From Buttiauxella agrestis ATCC 33320 (GTDB lineage Bacteria; Pseudomonadota; Gammaproteobacteria; Enterobacterales; Enterobacteriaceae): a DNA stretch of 64,000 bases. Of the stretch, positions 47,933-55,987 are shown piece after piece; position 1 is the stretch's first letter, and the number at the start of each line of letters is the position of its first letter. The notes beneath the pieces are model-generated. The model was not told where the DNA came from and did not search any database. It saw only the letters and a program-made list of their open reading frames with translations. Where the stretch lies: NCBI RefSeq assembly GCF_000735355.1, contig NZ_JMPI01000070.1, forward strand, positions 1-64,000. The letters are read 5' to 3'. The position numbers were made by a program, and so were the translations under genes.

Positions 47933-48933
47933 TGAGCGAGTCGGTGGTGTTTTGCCAGCTTAGCCGTAAGTTTGTCGATGAAAACGACAACACACCGAGT
48001 GATGCGCAACAGGTGGTTTATTACAGCCTGGCAATCGGCCACCATCTCGGCGTTATCGACTGCCTGAAAGAAAATTTAGTCTGTTCATTTGAGCCTTACA
48101 AAGCGTGGATTGCCACGCTTGAAGAGGGCAGCGAAGCGCGGCGCAAAATGGAAGGCGTGCCGCGTTACGGTGAAATCGTTATCGACCAGAACCATGTCGT
48201 TTTACTGGCGAAAGCGTTCGATGCCGCAAAACCAACTCAAACTGAACAGCAGCAAGAATGGAGCCAGGAATTGCTCGATATGCTGCAAGCTATTCAACAA
48301 GAACCCGCTATTTATTTGATGGTTCGGAGGCGTTATGACCTCGACCAAAATAATTCGAGTTACAGCAAGGCGGCAACTGAGCAAGTCTCCGAGAGCATAG
48401 ATAACTATGTGACCGGGACGAGCGAAAGCAGCCAACGCGGCTGTGGCTCGAAGAATGAAGGTCGTAACGTTTTGCTGTGCGTCGGCAACACCATGATGGG
48501 CGACGATGGCGCAGGCCCATTACTTGCCGAGAAATGCCAGGCCGCCCCACAAGGCGACTGGATTGTTATCGACGGCGGCACCGCCCCTGAAAACGATGTG
48601 GTCGCGATTCGTGAATTGCGCCCGGATAGATTGCTGCTGGTCGATGCGACGGATATGGGCCTGAACCCTGGCGAAATCCGTATTATCGACCCGGACGATA
48701 TCGCCGAAATGTTTATGATGACCACCCACAACATGCCACTCAACTACCTGATTGATCAGTTGAAAGAAGATGTTGGCGAGGTGATTTTCTTAGGTATTCA
48801 ACCCGATATCGTCGGCTTCTACTACCCAATGACCGACGCGGTAAAAGCGGCGGTTGAGACGGTATATCAAAGCCTGGCTGGCTGGGAAGGAAAAGGCGGT
48901 TTCGCGGATTTGGAAGCGCCAGAGTTCGAGTAA
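47932..48933 (+). CDS. hycHI: HycH-HycI fusion: FHL assembly protein joined to HycE C-terminal protease
   Basis: One 333-residue ORF. Residues 1-134 are HycH ([20 protein letters not shown] ... EPAIYLMVRRR), needed for Hyd-3 maturation. Residues about 178-333 are HycI, the endopeptidase that trims HycE: VLLCVGNTMMGDDGAGP and ATDMGLNPGEIRIIDPDDIAEM supply the metal-binding Asp residues, and MTTHNMPLNYLIDQL the histidine. In E. coli these are two genes of 136 and 156 residues. Here the joining 40-odd residues (YDLDQNNSSYSKAATEQVSE onward) are encoded by an ERIC element inserted at the hycI start. The original hycI ATG with its GGAGG is still visible at 48335 but its frame stops after 21 codons. 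Whether the fused protein works is untested; both domains look complete apart from the first HycI residues. Confidence 0.9.
   Translation: MSESVVFCQLSRKFVDENDNTPSDAQQVVYYSLAIGHHLGVIDCLKENLVCSFEPYKAWIATLEEGSEARRKMEGVPRYGEIVIDQNHVVLLAKAFDAAKPTQTEQQQEWSQELLDMLQAIQQEPAIYLMVRRRYDLDQNNSSYSKAATEQVSESIDNYVTGTSESSQRGCGSKNEGRNVLLCVGNTMMGDDGAGPLLAEKCQAAPQGDWIVIDGGTAPENDVVAIRELRPDRLLLVDATDMGLNPGEIRIIDPDDIAEMFMMTTHNMPLNYLIDQLKEDVGEVIFLGIQPDIVGFYYPMTDAVKAAVETVYQSLAGWEGKGGFADLEAPEFE
48334..48466 (+). repeat. ERIC element inserted at the hycH/hycI junction
   Basis: About 133 bases matching the ERIC (intergenic repeat unit) pattern: AATAATTCGAGTTACAGCAA near the left end, AAGGCGGCAA, the central diverged counterpart of AGTAAGTGACTGGGGTGAGCG (here ATGTGACCGGGACGAGCG), then GCAGCCAACGCGGC and GAAGAATGAAGG at the right end. 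Ends fall at TA dinucleotides, as expected for this MITE-like repeat. Boundaries are good to a few bases. It is read through without stop codons in the hycH frame. Confidence 0.85.
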
Positions 48934-48938
48934 CCGTT

Positions 48939-48986
48939 GCCGGATGACGCTGCGCTTATCCGGCCTGGGGGTCTGGCGTCATCCGA
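48939..48986. repeat. REP pair after hycHI
   Basis: GCCGGATGACGCTGCGCTTA with TCCGGC (48939-48964) followed by the partial inverted copy CTGGCGTCATCCGAC (48972-48986). Sits between the convergent hycHI and antitoxin genes and may serve as a transcription or mRNA 3' boundary. Confidence 0.85.
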
Positions 48987-48996
48987 CAAGCAGATA

Positions 48997-49281
48997 TCAG
49001 ACGTAATGAATATCCAGTGAAATCCTTGCACCACAGGCCGCGGCATAGCGTTCAAGCATTTTGACACTGGCACTAAGCGGGTTTTTCTCAAGACGGCTAA
49101 TACCTGACGAGTTTGTTCCAAGCTTATTTGCCAGCTCTGTTTTCGTCAGCCCGGCGCGTTCACGCATCTCGTATAACGCCTGAATGAGCGCGAGTTCTCT
49201 ATCCGCTTCATGGTAAGCCTGCACAGATTCATCATCACTGAGCATTTTCGTTTTCAGTGCATCAAGACAGACGGGTTTCAC
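48997..49281 (-). CDS. HigA-type XRE antitoxin
   Basis: A 94-residue protein with a helix-turn-helix of the XRE/Cro type (RERAGLTKTELANKLGTNSSGISRLEKN). A short N-terminal part and a C-terminal beta strand (ARISLDIHYV) are typical of HigA antitoxins. Its ATG overlaps the toxin stop by 4 bases (ATGA), giving the toxin-first order of higBA modules. It would neutralise the toxin and repress the operon. Confidence 0.85.
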   Translation of the reverse strand: MKPVCLDALKTKMLSDDESVQAYHEADRELALIQALYEMRERAGLTKTELANKLGTNSSGISRLEKNPLSASVKMLERYAAACGARISLDIHYV

Positions 49282-49592
49282 TTCATAAACTCCTTCAACC
49301 TTATACGTGCAATTTCAATGGCGTTAACCGGCGTTTTAAGCGTCTTTTTAGTAAAAGCATGCAGGATATAAATGGTTTGCCCGTAGCTAAAAGCATAGAC
49401 CGCGCGAGCAATATCTTTATCACCCACTCGCAGTTCAAAAAGCCCGTTACCCAGCACCCGACTATGAGGCATTCGCAGTTGATTTCCTTCGGATTCGAGT
49501 CGTTCAATTAAGCGAAACATTCGGCCTCGCAATTGCGAGGGTAAAGCCACGAGTTCTTCGGCTGCCGCTTCATGCGTCAATATTGTATACAT
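49278..49592 (-). CDS. RelE/HigB-type toxin (Gp49-like)
   Basis: A 104-residue RelE-superfamily ribosome-dependent mRNA interferase. Characteristic segments are EELVALPSQLRGRMFRLIERLESEG, LGNGLFELRV (conserved L-x-ELR), and YILHAFTKKTLKTPVNAIEIAR, the C-terminal motif of phage-Gp49-like HigB proteins. Encoded upstream of, and overlapping, the antitoxin. The module lies inside the FHL regulon, between hycHI and hydN and on the opposite strand, so it is an insertion relative to E. coli. Confidence 0.85.
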   Translation of the reverse strand: MYTILTHEAAAEELVALPSQLRGRMFRLIERLESEGNQLRMPHSRVLGNGLFELRVGDKDIARAVYAFSYGQTIYILHAFTKKTLKTPVNAIEIARIRLKEFMK

Positions 49593-49707
49593 TCTAACCC
49601 CTCCGTCCGTTGAAACATAACAAGAGAGGAAACTTTCCCTAACGCATTTTTGGTTTCACGTACAGAGATTGCGAGGCGCTTTCCAGAACCCCTCTGTCAT
49701 CTGCCCA

Positions 49708-49740
49708 AATGACATCGTCAAATGTGTCGATGTCACTGTC
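49708..49740. promoter_or_regulatory. Probable FhlA upstream activating site of hydN
   Basis: Inverted repeat GACATCG (49711-49717) / CGATGTC (49728-49734), containing CGTCAAA and preceded by AAAT, so that AAATGACAT is shared with the hycA-hypA site. Lies about 55-85 bases upstream of the -24 element. Confidence 0.55.
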
Positions 49741-49791
49741 ATCCCTTCCCCGATCAATGCACAACCCCTTGAATCACGCTAGTTTCAAAGT

Positions 49792-49807
49792 TGGCACACT
49801 TTATGTA
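49792..49807 (+). promoter_or_regulatory. Sigma54-type promoter of hydN-fdhF-hypF
   Basis: TGGCACACTTTATGTA has a perfect -24 TGGCAC but a weaker -12 (ATGT instead of TTGC). It lies 35 bases before the hydN ATG. FhlA control is known for E. coli hydN-hypF; the weak -12 lowers my confidence in the exact position. Confidence 0.55.
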
Positions 49808-49842
49808 TGTCTATCGCCGACTTATAAAAACAGGAGTCTCTG

Positions 49843-50388
49843 ATGAACCGCTTCATCATTGCTGATTCGAGCAAATGTATTGGCTGTCGCACTTGCGAAG
49901 TGGCCTGTGTCGTGTCCCACCAGGAAGCGCAGGATTGCGCGGCATTAACACCGCAAACTTTCCTGCCACGTATTCACGTGATTAAAGGCGTGAATGTTTC
50001 TACCGCGACGATGTGCCGCCAGTGCGAAGACGCACCGTGTGCCAACGTCTGCCCTAACGGCGCTATCAGCCGCGAGCATGGGTTTGTGAATGTGATGCAA
50101 GAACGCTGCATCGGCTGCAAAACTTGTGTGGTTGCTTGCCCGTACGGCGCAATGGAAGTGGTTGTTCGTCCGGTTGTGCGCAATAGCGGCGCGGGTCTTA
50201 ACGTGATGGCCGAAAAAGCCGAAGCGAATAAATGCGACCTATGCCACACCCGCGCATCAGGCCCGGCCTGTATGGAAGCCTGTCCAACTAACGCCATTAT
50301 CTGCGTTGATCGTAACAAACTTGAACAAATGAGTGCCGAAAAACGCCGTCGTGCTGCGTTTGATGCCACTTCATCTTTGATTTTCTAA
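49843..50388 (+). CDS. hydN: Electron transport protein HydN
   Basis: A 181-residue four-cluster ferredoxin related to HycB. The cysteine motifs are CIGCRTCEVAC, CRQCEDAPCANVCP, CIGCKTCVVACPYG and CDLCHTRASGPACMEACP. In E. coli HydN contributes to FdhF activity. The ribosome site is AGGAG. fdhF starts 35 bases after its stop, so the two are co-transcribed, unlike E. coli, where fdhF is alone at another locus. Confidence 0.93.
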   Translation: MNRFIIADSSKCIGCRTCEVACVVSHQEAQDCAALTPQTFLPRIHVIKGVNVSTATMCRQCEDAPCANVCPNGAISREHGFVNVMQERCIGCKTCVVACPYGAMEVVVRPVVRNSGAGLNVMAEKAEANKCDLCHTRASGPACMEACPTNAIICVDRNKLEQMSAEKRRRAAFDATSSLIF

Positions 50389-50423
50389 TTACACTGAATT
50401 CACTTTTAACAGGTCTGTTACTG

Positions 50424-52574
50424 ATGAAAAAAATTACCAGCGTCTGCCCTTATTGTGGCGCAGGCTGCAAACTGAAACTGGTTGTTGAGAAGAACAAAAT
50501 TATCCGTGCTGAAGCGGCTGATGGCGTGACTAACCAAAATGAACTCTGCCTGAAAGGTTACTACGGCTGGGATTTTCTCAATGACACTAAGCTGCTCACA
50601 CCGCGTCTGACGCAGCCGATGATTCGTTACGAAAAAGGCGGGAAACTTCAGCCAGTAAGCTGGGAAGAAGCCATTAGCTATACCGCGAAACGCCTGAAAG
50701 CGATTAAAGAACAATATGGCCCGCGCTCAATTATGACTACGGGCTCTTCGCGCGGTACGGGTAACGAAACCAACTATGTGATGCAGAAGTTTGCACGCGG
50801 CGTGCTGCATACCAACAACGTCGACTGCTGTGCGCGTGTTTGCCACGGGCCGTCGGTTGCGGGTTTGCAAGTGACGCTGGGAAATGGTGCGATGAGTAAC
50901 TCCATCGGCGATATCGAAAATTCAAAATGTCTGTTGGTGTTTGGCTATAACTGCGCTGATTCGCACCCGATCGTGGCGCGTCGCGTGATTAAAGCGAAAG
51001 AAAACGGCGCAAAAATCATTGTTTGCGATCCACGCCGCATCGAAACCGCGCGCATTGCCGATCTACATTTACAGCTGAAAAACGGCTGCAATATGGCGCT
51101 GGTGAATGCGTTTGGCTACGTGCTGCTCGAAGAGAATCTCTACGATACACAGTACGTTGCGAAGTTTGCCGAAGGGCTGGATGCTTACCGCGAGGTGGTA
51201 AAAGGCTACGCGCCAGAAGACGTTGAGCACCTGACCGGCGTGCCTGCGCAACAAGTGCGCCAGGCGATGCGCACATTTGCCGCAGCCCCTTCTGCCACCA
51301 TTATGTGGGGCATGGGTGTAACTCAATTCGGCCAGGCGGTGGATGTCGTCAAAGGTCTTTCAAGCCTTGCGCTGCTGACCGGCAACCTGGGCCGCGAAAA
51401 CGTCGGTGTTGGCCCGGTTCGCGGGCAAAACAACGTGCAGGGCGCGTGCGATATGGGCGTGCTGCCAAACCAGTTCCCGGGTTATCAGGATGTCGTTGAC
51501 CCGCAAGTGCGTGCCAAGTTCGCCAAAGCCTGGGGTATCAACGTTGATGATATGGACGACAAAGTCGGCGTGCGTATCACCGAAGTGCCGCATATGGCGA
51601 TTCACGGCGAGATGAAAGCCTACTACATCATGGGTGAAGATCCGTTGCAGACCGAAGCCGATCTCGGCCTGGTGCGCAAAGGTTTTGAAGCGCTCGATTT
51701 TGTGGTGGTGCAAGACATCTTCATGACCAAAACGGCAGAAGTTGCCGACGTTATTTTGCCAGCGACTTCCTGGGGCGAACACGGCGGCGTATTTACCTGT
51801 GCCGATCGCGGTTTCCAGCGTTTTGAAAAGGCCATCGAGCCGAAATACAACGTCAAACGTGACTGGGAAATTATCAGCCTGCTCGCCACCGAGATGGGCT
51901 ACCCGATGCACTACGACAACAACCAGCAAATCTGGGATGAACTGCGCGAGCTTTGCCCGCTGTTCTACGGTGTCACCTGGGAAAAAATGGGTGATATGGG
52001 TCACGTGCAATGGCCGTGCCCAACGCTTGATCATCCAGGAACGCCTTATCTCTACAAAGACAGTAAGTTCGATACCCCAACCGGTAAAGGCCAGCTCTTT
52101 GCTGCCCAGTGGCGTGCGCCTGCTGAAGTGCCGGATGCCGAATATCCGCTGGTGCTGTGTACCGTGCGTGAAGTCGGCCACTACTCTTGTCGCTCGATGA
52201 CCGGCAACTGTGCGGCGCTGCAAACCTTGGCCGACGAACCTGGATTTGTGCAAATCAACCCGACGGATGCCGAGCTGCTCAACATCAAAGATAAGCAACT
52301 GGTGTGGGTGAGTTCGCGCCGTGGCAAAGTCATTAGCCGTGCGGAAGTGAACGAGCGCATTAACCTCGGCTCGGTTTACATGACGTATCAATGGTGGATT
52401 GGCGCGTGTAACGAACTGACGCAAGACAACCTCGACCCGATTTCCAAAACACCGGAAACCAAGTATTGCGCGGTTAACGTCAGCCAGATTGCCGACCAGC
52501 AATGGGCGGAAAATTACGCCCAGACAACCTATAGCGATATGAAAGCGCGTTTGCGTCAGGCGGTAGAGGTTTAA
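50424..52574 (+). CDS. fdhF: Formate dehydrogenase H, cysteine form (Sec140Cys)
   Basis: A 716-residue molybdopterin bis-MGD enzyme that oxidises formate for FHL. The N-terminal [4Fe-4S] ligands are in VCPYCGAGCK and Cys42. The active-site segment reads NNVDCCARVCHGPSVAGL: the residue before the catalytic His141 is cysteine, encoded by TGC at 50841-50843, where E. coli has UGA for selenocysteine 140. The substrate-site arginine region PVRGQNNVQGACDMG and the cofactor segment EVGHYSCRSMTGNCAAL are conserved. Alignment with E. coli FdhF (715) is collinear, so this is a functional-looking enzyme, with Cys expected to be slower than Sec. It lies 35 bases after hydN. Confidence 0.95.
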   Translation: MKKITSVCPYCGAGCKLKLVVEKNKIIRAEAADGVTNQNELCLKGYYGWDFLNDTKLLTPRLTQPMIRYEKGGKLQPVSWEEAISYTAKRLKAIKEQYGPRSIMTTGSSRGTGNETNYVMQKFARGVLHTNNVDCCARVCHGPSVAGLQVTLGNGAMSNSIGDIENSKCLLVFGYNCADSHPIVARRVIKAKENGAKIIVCDPRRIETARIADLHLQLKNGCNMALVNAFGYVLLEENLYDTQYVAKFAEGLDAYREVVKGYAPEDVEHLTGVPAQQVRQAMRTFAAAPSATIMWGMGVTQFGQAVDVVKGLSSLALLTGNLGRENVGVGPVRGQNNVQGACDMGVLPNQFPGYQDVVDPQVRAKFAKAWGINVDDMDDKVGVRITEVPHMAIHGEMKAYYIMGEDPLQTEADLGLVRKGFEALDFVVVQDIFMTKTAEVADVILPATSWGEHGGVFTCADRGFQRFEKAIEPKYNVKRDWEIISLLATEMGYPMHYDNNQQIWDELRELCPLFYGVTWEKMGDMGHVQWPCPTLDHPGTPYLYKDSKFDTPTGKGQLFAAQWRAPAEVPDAEYPLVLCTVREVGHYSCRSMTGNCAALQTLADEPGFVQINPTDAELLNIKDKQLVWVSSRRGKVISRAEVNERINLGSVYMTYQWWIGACNELTQDNLDPISKTPETKYCAVNVSQIADQQWAENYAQTTYSDMKARLRQAVEV
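50851..50876 (+). other. SECIS-like remnant hairpin in fdhF
   Basis: At the position of the E. coli fdhF SECIS, just after codon 140, the sequence can fold as CGTC/GACG and TTGC/GCAA stems with a 2x2 internal loop and a 6-base GGGTTT apical loop. The E. coli pairing GGU-U-GCA-GGUC-UGC-ACC is not preserved (the 3' arm ACC is AAG). It is probably non-functional for SelB. Confidence 0.45.
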
Positions 52575-52582
52575 AACAACCC

Positions 52583-52660
52583 TCATCCCTGCCTTCTCCC
52601 TGAGGGAGAAGGAGAAACCGTACCCCCTCTCCCCCAGGAGAGGGGGGTGAGGGCGTAAAA
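52583..52660. repeat. Intercistronic palindromic repeats between fdhF and hypF
   Basis: Two hairpins in the 104-base spacer: CTTCTCCCTGAGGGAGAAG and CCCCTCTCC..GGAGAGGGG, embedded in CCCTCA/TGAGGG arms that pair with each other. A class of palindrome common between enterobacterial genes; the hairpin at 55952-55979 is related. It may attenuate transcription or protect upstream mRNA. Confidence 0.75.
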
Positions 52661-52678
52661 CATAAAACAGGAAAAATA

Positions 52679-54916
52679 GTGAATCTTAACGGCGTGATGC
52701 TACGCATTCGCGGCAAAGTACAGGGCGTTGGCTTCCGGCCATTCGTCTGGCAACTGGCGCAAAAGCTCAACCTGACCGGCGACGTCTGCAATGACGGTGC
52801 AGGGGTGTTGGTGCGCCTGGTGTCACTGCCCGATACGTTTATCAGCGAGCTTCACGCCCATTGCCCACCGCTGGCTCGGATTGATAGCGTCGAGCAAACC
52901 CTGATGCAGTGGGAAACGCCGCCGCAGGATTTCACCATTCGCCACAGTGCAGGCAGCACGATGAACACGCAAATCGTTCCCGATGCAGCGACCTGCCCGG
53001 ATTGCCTGCGCGAAATGAACGATCCAACCGACCGTCGCTACCGTTATCCGTTTATCAATTGCACCCATTGCGGCCCAAGATTCACGATCATTAAAGCAAT
53101 GCCATACGACCGCCCCAACACGGTAATGGCAGCATTTCCGCTGTGCCCGGCGTGTGAAAGCGAGTATCGCAATCCCATGGACAGGCGCTTCCATGCTCAA
53201 CCAGTGGCCTGCCCGGAATGCGGGCCGCAAATTAGCTGGCAATGTGGCGAGCAAAAACTTGATCGCGAAAATGCGTTACAGGCCGCAATTACGGCGTTAA
53301 AAGACGGGAAAATTGTTGCGATTAAAGGGCTGGGTGGTTTCCACCTGGCGGTTGATGCACGTAACGACGCCGCTGTTTCCCGCTTACGCGCCCGCAAACA
53401 TCGCCCTTCTAAACCGCTGGCTGTCATGCTGCCCGATTCACATCGGTTGCCCGCAGAGGTAACGGCACAGCTCAACACGCCAGCGGCACCGATTGTGCTA
53501 ATGGCGAAATCTGCTTTGCACGGATTAAGCACGTTTATCGCCCCGGGCCTGAGCGAAGTGGGCGTGATGCTGCCCGCCAACCCGCTACAACACCTGCTGT
53601 TACAGGATTTCGGCGGTCCGCTGGTGATGACTTCCGGCAATCTGAACGGCAAACCACCCGCCATAACCAATCAGCAGGCGCTTGAAGAGTTGGCTGAAAT
53701 TGCCGACGGTTGGCTGCTGCACAATCGCGATATCGTGCAGCGCATGGATGATTCGGTGGTGCGTGCTGATGGTGAAGTGCTGCGCCGGGCGCGAGGATTT
53801 GCGCCAGATGCGCTGCCCTTGCCGCCAGGCTTTGACGCGCTGCCACCCATTTTTGCGGCCGGTTCCGACCTGAAAAACACCTTCTGTTTACTCCGTGGCA
53901 ACCAGGCGGTACTCAGCCCGCATTTAGGCGATCTGGCTGAAGATGGCGTGGAACAGCAGTGGCAAAAAGCGCGTGAGTTGATGTTTGACGCGTGGGATTT
54001 CACGCCAGTGCGCGTCGCGGTGGATGCGCATCCCGGCTATCACAGTTCGCGCCTTGGGCGTGCCATGGGGCTACCGGTGAGCAAAGTTTTACATCATCAC
54101 GCTCACGCTGTGGCATGCCTGGCAGAGCACGCCTGGCCGCTGGACGGTGGTGATGTGATTGCGCTCACCCTTGATGGTATTGGTTATGGCGAGAACGACC
54201 GGCTTTGGGGCGGTGAGTGCTTACGCGTTAATTATCGCGATTGCGAGCATCTCGGCGGCTTACCGGCAGTAGCGCTGCCCGGTGGCGACCTCGCCGCGCG
54301 CCAACCATGGCGTAACCTGCTCGCCCATTGCGAGGCGTTTGTCCCGCACTGGCAACAGCGCCCGGAAACCGCTGTGGTCAGGTCGCAAAACTGGTCATTG
54401 CTGGCGACGGCCATCACGCGTGGCATTAACGCACCGCTCGCTTCATCCACAGGCCGTTTGTTTGATGCCGCCGCCGCGGCATTAAACTGCGCGCCGCTAC
54501 AACAAAGTTATGAAGGTGAAGCCGCCTGCCGCTTTGAAGCGCTGGCATCGCAAAGTAGCCAATGTCTCCATCCCGTCACTTTACCCATTATCGACGGCAA
54601 ACTGGATCTTGCGACCTTCTGGCAACAGTGGTTGAACTGGCACGACTGCGCTGCCGCTCGCGCCTGGGCATTTCATGACGCCCTGGCGAAAGGCTTTGCC
54701 GATTTGGCACGTACTCATGCGCAAAGGCTCTCTATTCGCACCATCGCATTCAGCGGCGGCGTGCTGCATAACCGACTGATGTGCGAACGATTTTCGTATC
54801 ATCTCGCAGATTTCAATCTGCTCTTCCCGACACTGTTACCGGCCGGTGACGGTGCACTAGCATTGGGCCAGGCTCTGGTTGCCGCTGCCCTTTTCACCCT
54901 TCCTTCACAAGGATAA
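52679..54916 (+). CDS. hypF: Carbamoyltransferase HypF (hydrogenase maturation)
   Basis: A 745-residue enzyme that converts carbamoyl phosphate to a carbamoyl group placed on HypE. The domains run in order: acylphosphatase-like ([16 protein letters not shown], residues about 10-90), two zinc fingers (CPDCLREM ... CTHCGPRF and CPACESEY ... CPECGPQI, about 105-180), YrdC-like ([20 protein letters not shown] onward), and Kae1-like C-terminus ([34 protein letters not shown]). Start GTG at 52679 with AGGA upstream. Collinear with E. coli HypF (750). Confidence 0.96.
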   Translation: MNLNGVMLRIRGKVQGVGFRPFVWQLAQKLNLTGDVCNDGAGVLVRLVSLPDTFISELHAHCPPLARIDSVEQTLMQWETPPQDFTIRHSAGSTMNTQIVPDAATCPDCLREMNDPTDRRYRYPFINCTHCGPRFTIIKAMPYDRPNTVMAAFPLCPACESEYRNPMDRRFHAQPVACPECGPQISWQCGEQKLDRENALQAAITALKDGKIVAIKGLGGFHLAVDARNDAAVSRLRARKHRPSKPLAVMLPDSHRLPAEVTAQLNTPAAPIVLMAKSALHGLSTFIAPGLSEVGVMLPANPLQHLLLQDFGGPLVMTSGNLNGKPPAITNQQALEELAEIADGWLLHNRDIVQRMDDSVVRADGEVLRRARGFAPDALPLPPGFDALPPIFAAGSDLKNTFCLLRGNQAVLSPHLGDLAEDGVEQQWQKARELMFDAWDFTPVRVAVDAHPGYHSSRLGRAMGLPVSKVLHHHAHAVACLAEHAWPLDGGDVIALTLDGIGYGENDRLWGGECLRVNYRDCEHLGGLPAVALPGGDLAARQPWRNLLAHCEAFVPHWQQRPETAVVRSQNWSLLATAITRGINAPLASSTGRLFDAAAAALNCAPLQQSYEGEAACRFEALASQSSQCLHPVTLPIIDGKLDLATFWQQWLNWHDCAAARAWAFHDALAKGFADLARTHAQRLSIRTIAFSGGVLHNRLMCERFSYHLADFNLLFPTLLPAGDGALALGQALVAAALFTLPSQG

Positions 54917-54917
54917 A

Positions 54918-55943
54918 ATGATGTTATTGCGTGTTCTTCGTGACAATCCCCGCGCCGCTGTTTTGCTCGTGGTGTTAGTCGCCGCCAACCTGGCCGCCTG
55001 GGCCTGGGCGCTGGTTTCGTTCCACCACAGCACCGCGCTGATGGCCGCGAGTTTGCTGGCCTGGTGCTACGGATTACGCCATGCGGTCGACGCCGACCAT
55101 ATCGCGGCGATTGATAACGTGACGCGCAAGATGATGCAGCAAGGGAAACGTCCGTTCGGTATCGGCGCCTGGTTCTCCCTCGGCCATTCCAGCATTGTGG
55201 TACTGGCTTCCATCGCGATTGCTGCCACAGCGGCGGCATTTCAAAGTGATATGGACTGGTTCCATGATGTCGGCGGCGTGATTGGTACGGCCGTTTCAGC
55301 GTGCTTCTTGCTGGCAATGGCGCTGGTGAATCTGGTGATTTTACGCGGCGTGTGGCGCAACTTCCGTCAGCTAAAGCGTGGCGAAGCGCTGTCTGCTGAA
55401 GCGACGGATTTCAACGGCGGCGGCATGATGAGCTGGCTGTTCCGTTCCACGTTTAAGCTGATCAACAAAAGCTGGCATATGTATCTGGTCGGTTTTTTGT
55501 TTGGTTTAGGATTTGATACTGCGACAGAAATTGGCGTGCTCGGCATTTCTGCCGCCAGCGCATCCAGCGGGATGTCGATATGGTCGATTCTGGTGTTCCC
55601 GGCGCTGTTTGCCAGCGGCATGGCGCTGATTGATACCCTCGACAATATGATTATGGTTGGCGCGTATGGTTGGGCGTTCAACAAACCGCAGCGCAAACTT
55701 TATTACAACATGACGATCACCGGCACCTCGGTTGTGGTCGCGCTGTTTATTGGCGGCATGGAAGCATTAGGGCTGTTGGCCGATAAATTCGACCTGCATA
55801 ACGGCATGTGGAAATGGGTTGATGCGCTTAATGAAAACCTCGGCAATGCGGGCTTTATCGTGGTTGGGCTGTTTATTGCCTGCTGGATTGTGTCGATGCT
55901 GAATTACCGCTGGAAGGGGTATGACTCTTTGGTGGTTCGCTAA
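54918..55943 (+). CDS. Nickel/cobalt transporter of the NiCoT (HoxN/NixA) family
   Basis: A 341-residue membrane permease with eight predicted helices and the NiCoT signature RHAVDADHIAAIDN; the second family motif is LGFDTATEIGVLG. The double ATG at 54918 comes 1 base after the hypF stop, with AAGG upstream, so it is translated with hypF; the longer frame from 54879 overlaps hypF. Its place in the hyp/FHL regulon identifies nickel for hydrogenase 3 as the probable cargo. E. coli relies on the NikABCDE transporter instead. Confidence 0.92.
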   Translation: MMLLRVLRDNPRAAVLLVVLVAANLAAWAWALVSFHHSTALMAASLLAWCYGLRHAVDADHIAAIDNVTRKMMQQGKRPFGIGAWFSLGHSSIVVLASIAIAATAAAFQSDMDWFHDVGGVIGTAVSACFLLAMALVNLVILRGVWRNFRQLKRGEALSAEATDFNGGGMMSWLFRSTFKLINKSWHMYLVGFLFGLGFDTATEIGVLGISAASASSGMSIWSILVFPALFASGMALIDTLDNMIMVGAYGWAFNKPQRKLYYNMTITGTSVVVALFIGGMEALGLLADKFDLHNGMWKWVDALNENLGNAGFIVVGLFIACWIVSMLNYRWKGYDSLVVR

Positions 55944-55951
55944 ATCAGACA

Positions 55952-55979
55952 AACCTTCTCCCTTGCCAGGGAGAAGGTT
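55952..55979. terminator. Bidirectional terminator between the nickel transporter and avtA
   Basis: Perfect 11-bp stem AACCTTCTCCC (55952-55962) / GGGAGAAGGTT (55969-55979), 6-base loop, lying between two convergent genes. T tracts are short on both sides. Confidence 0.65.
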
Positions 55980-55987
55980 ATTAGAAA

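Noticed and set aside
48334-48466. Sequencing error or frameshift as explanation of the hycH-hycI fusion
   Set aside because: The joining segment is a recognisable ERIC element, which accounts for the extra length without assuming an error.
49278-49281. Frameshift suspected between toxin and antitoxin
   Set aside because: The 4-base ATGA overlap is the normal coupling of higBA-type modules; both frames are complete.
51360-52586. 408-codon minus-strand open frame antisense to fdhF
   Set aside because: Shadow frame created by the codon bias of fdhF; no ribosome site and no recognisable domain, while fdhF is certain.
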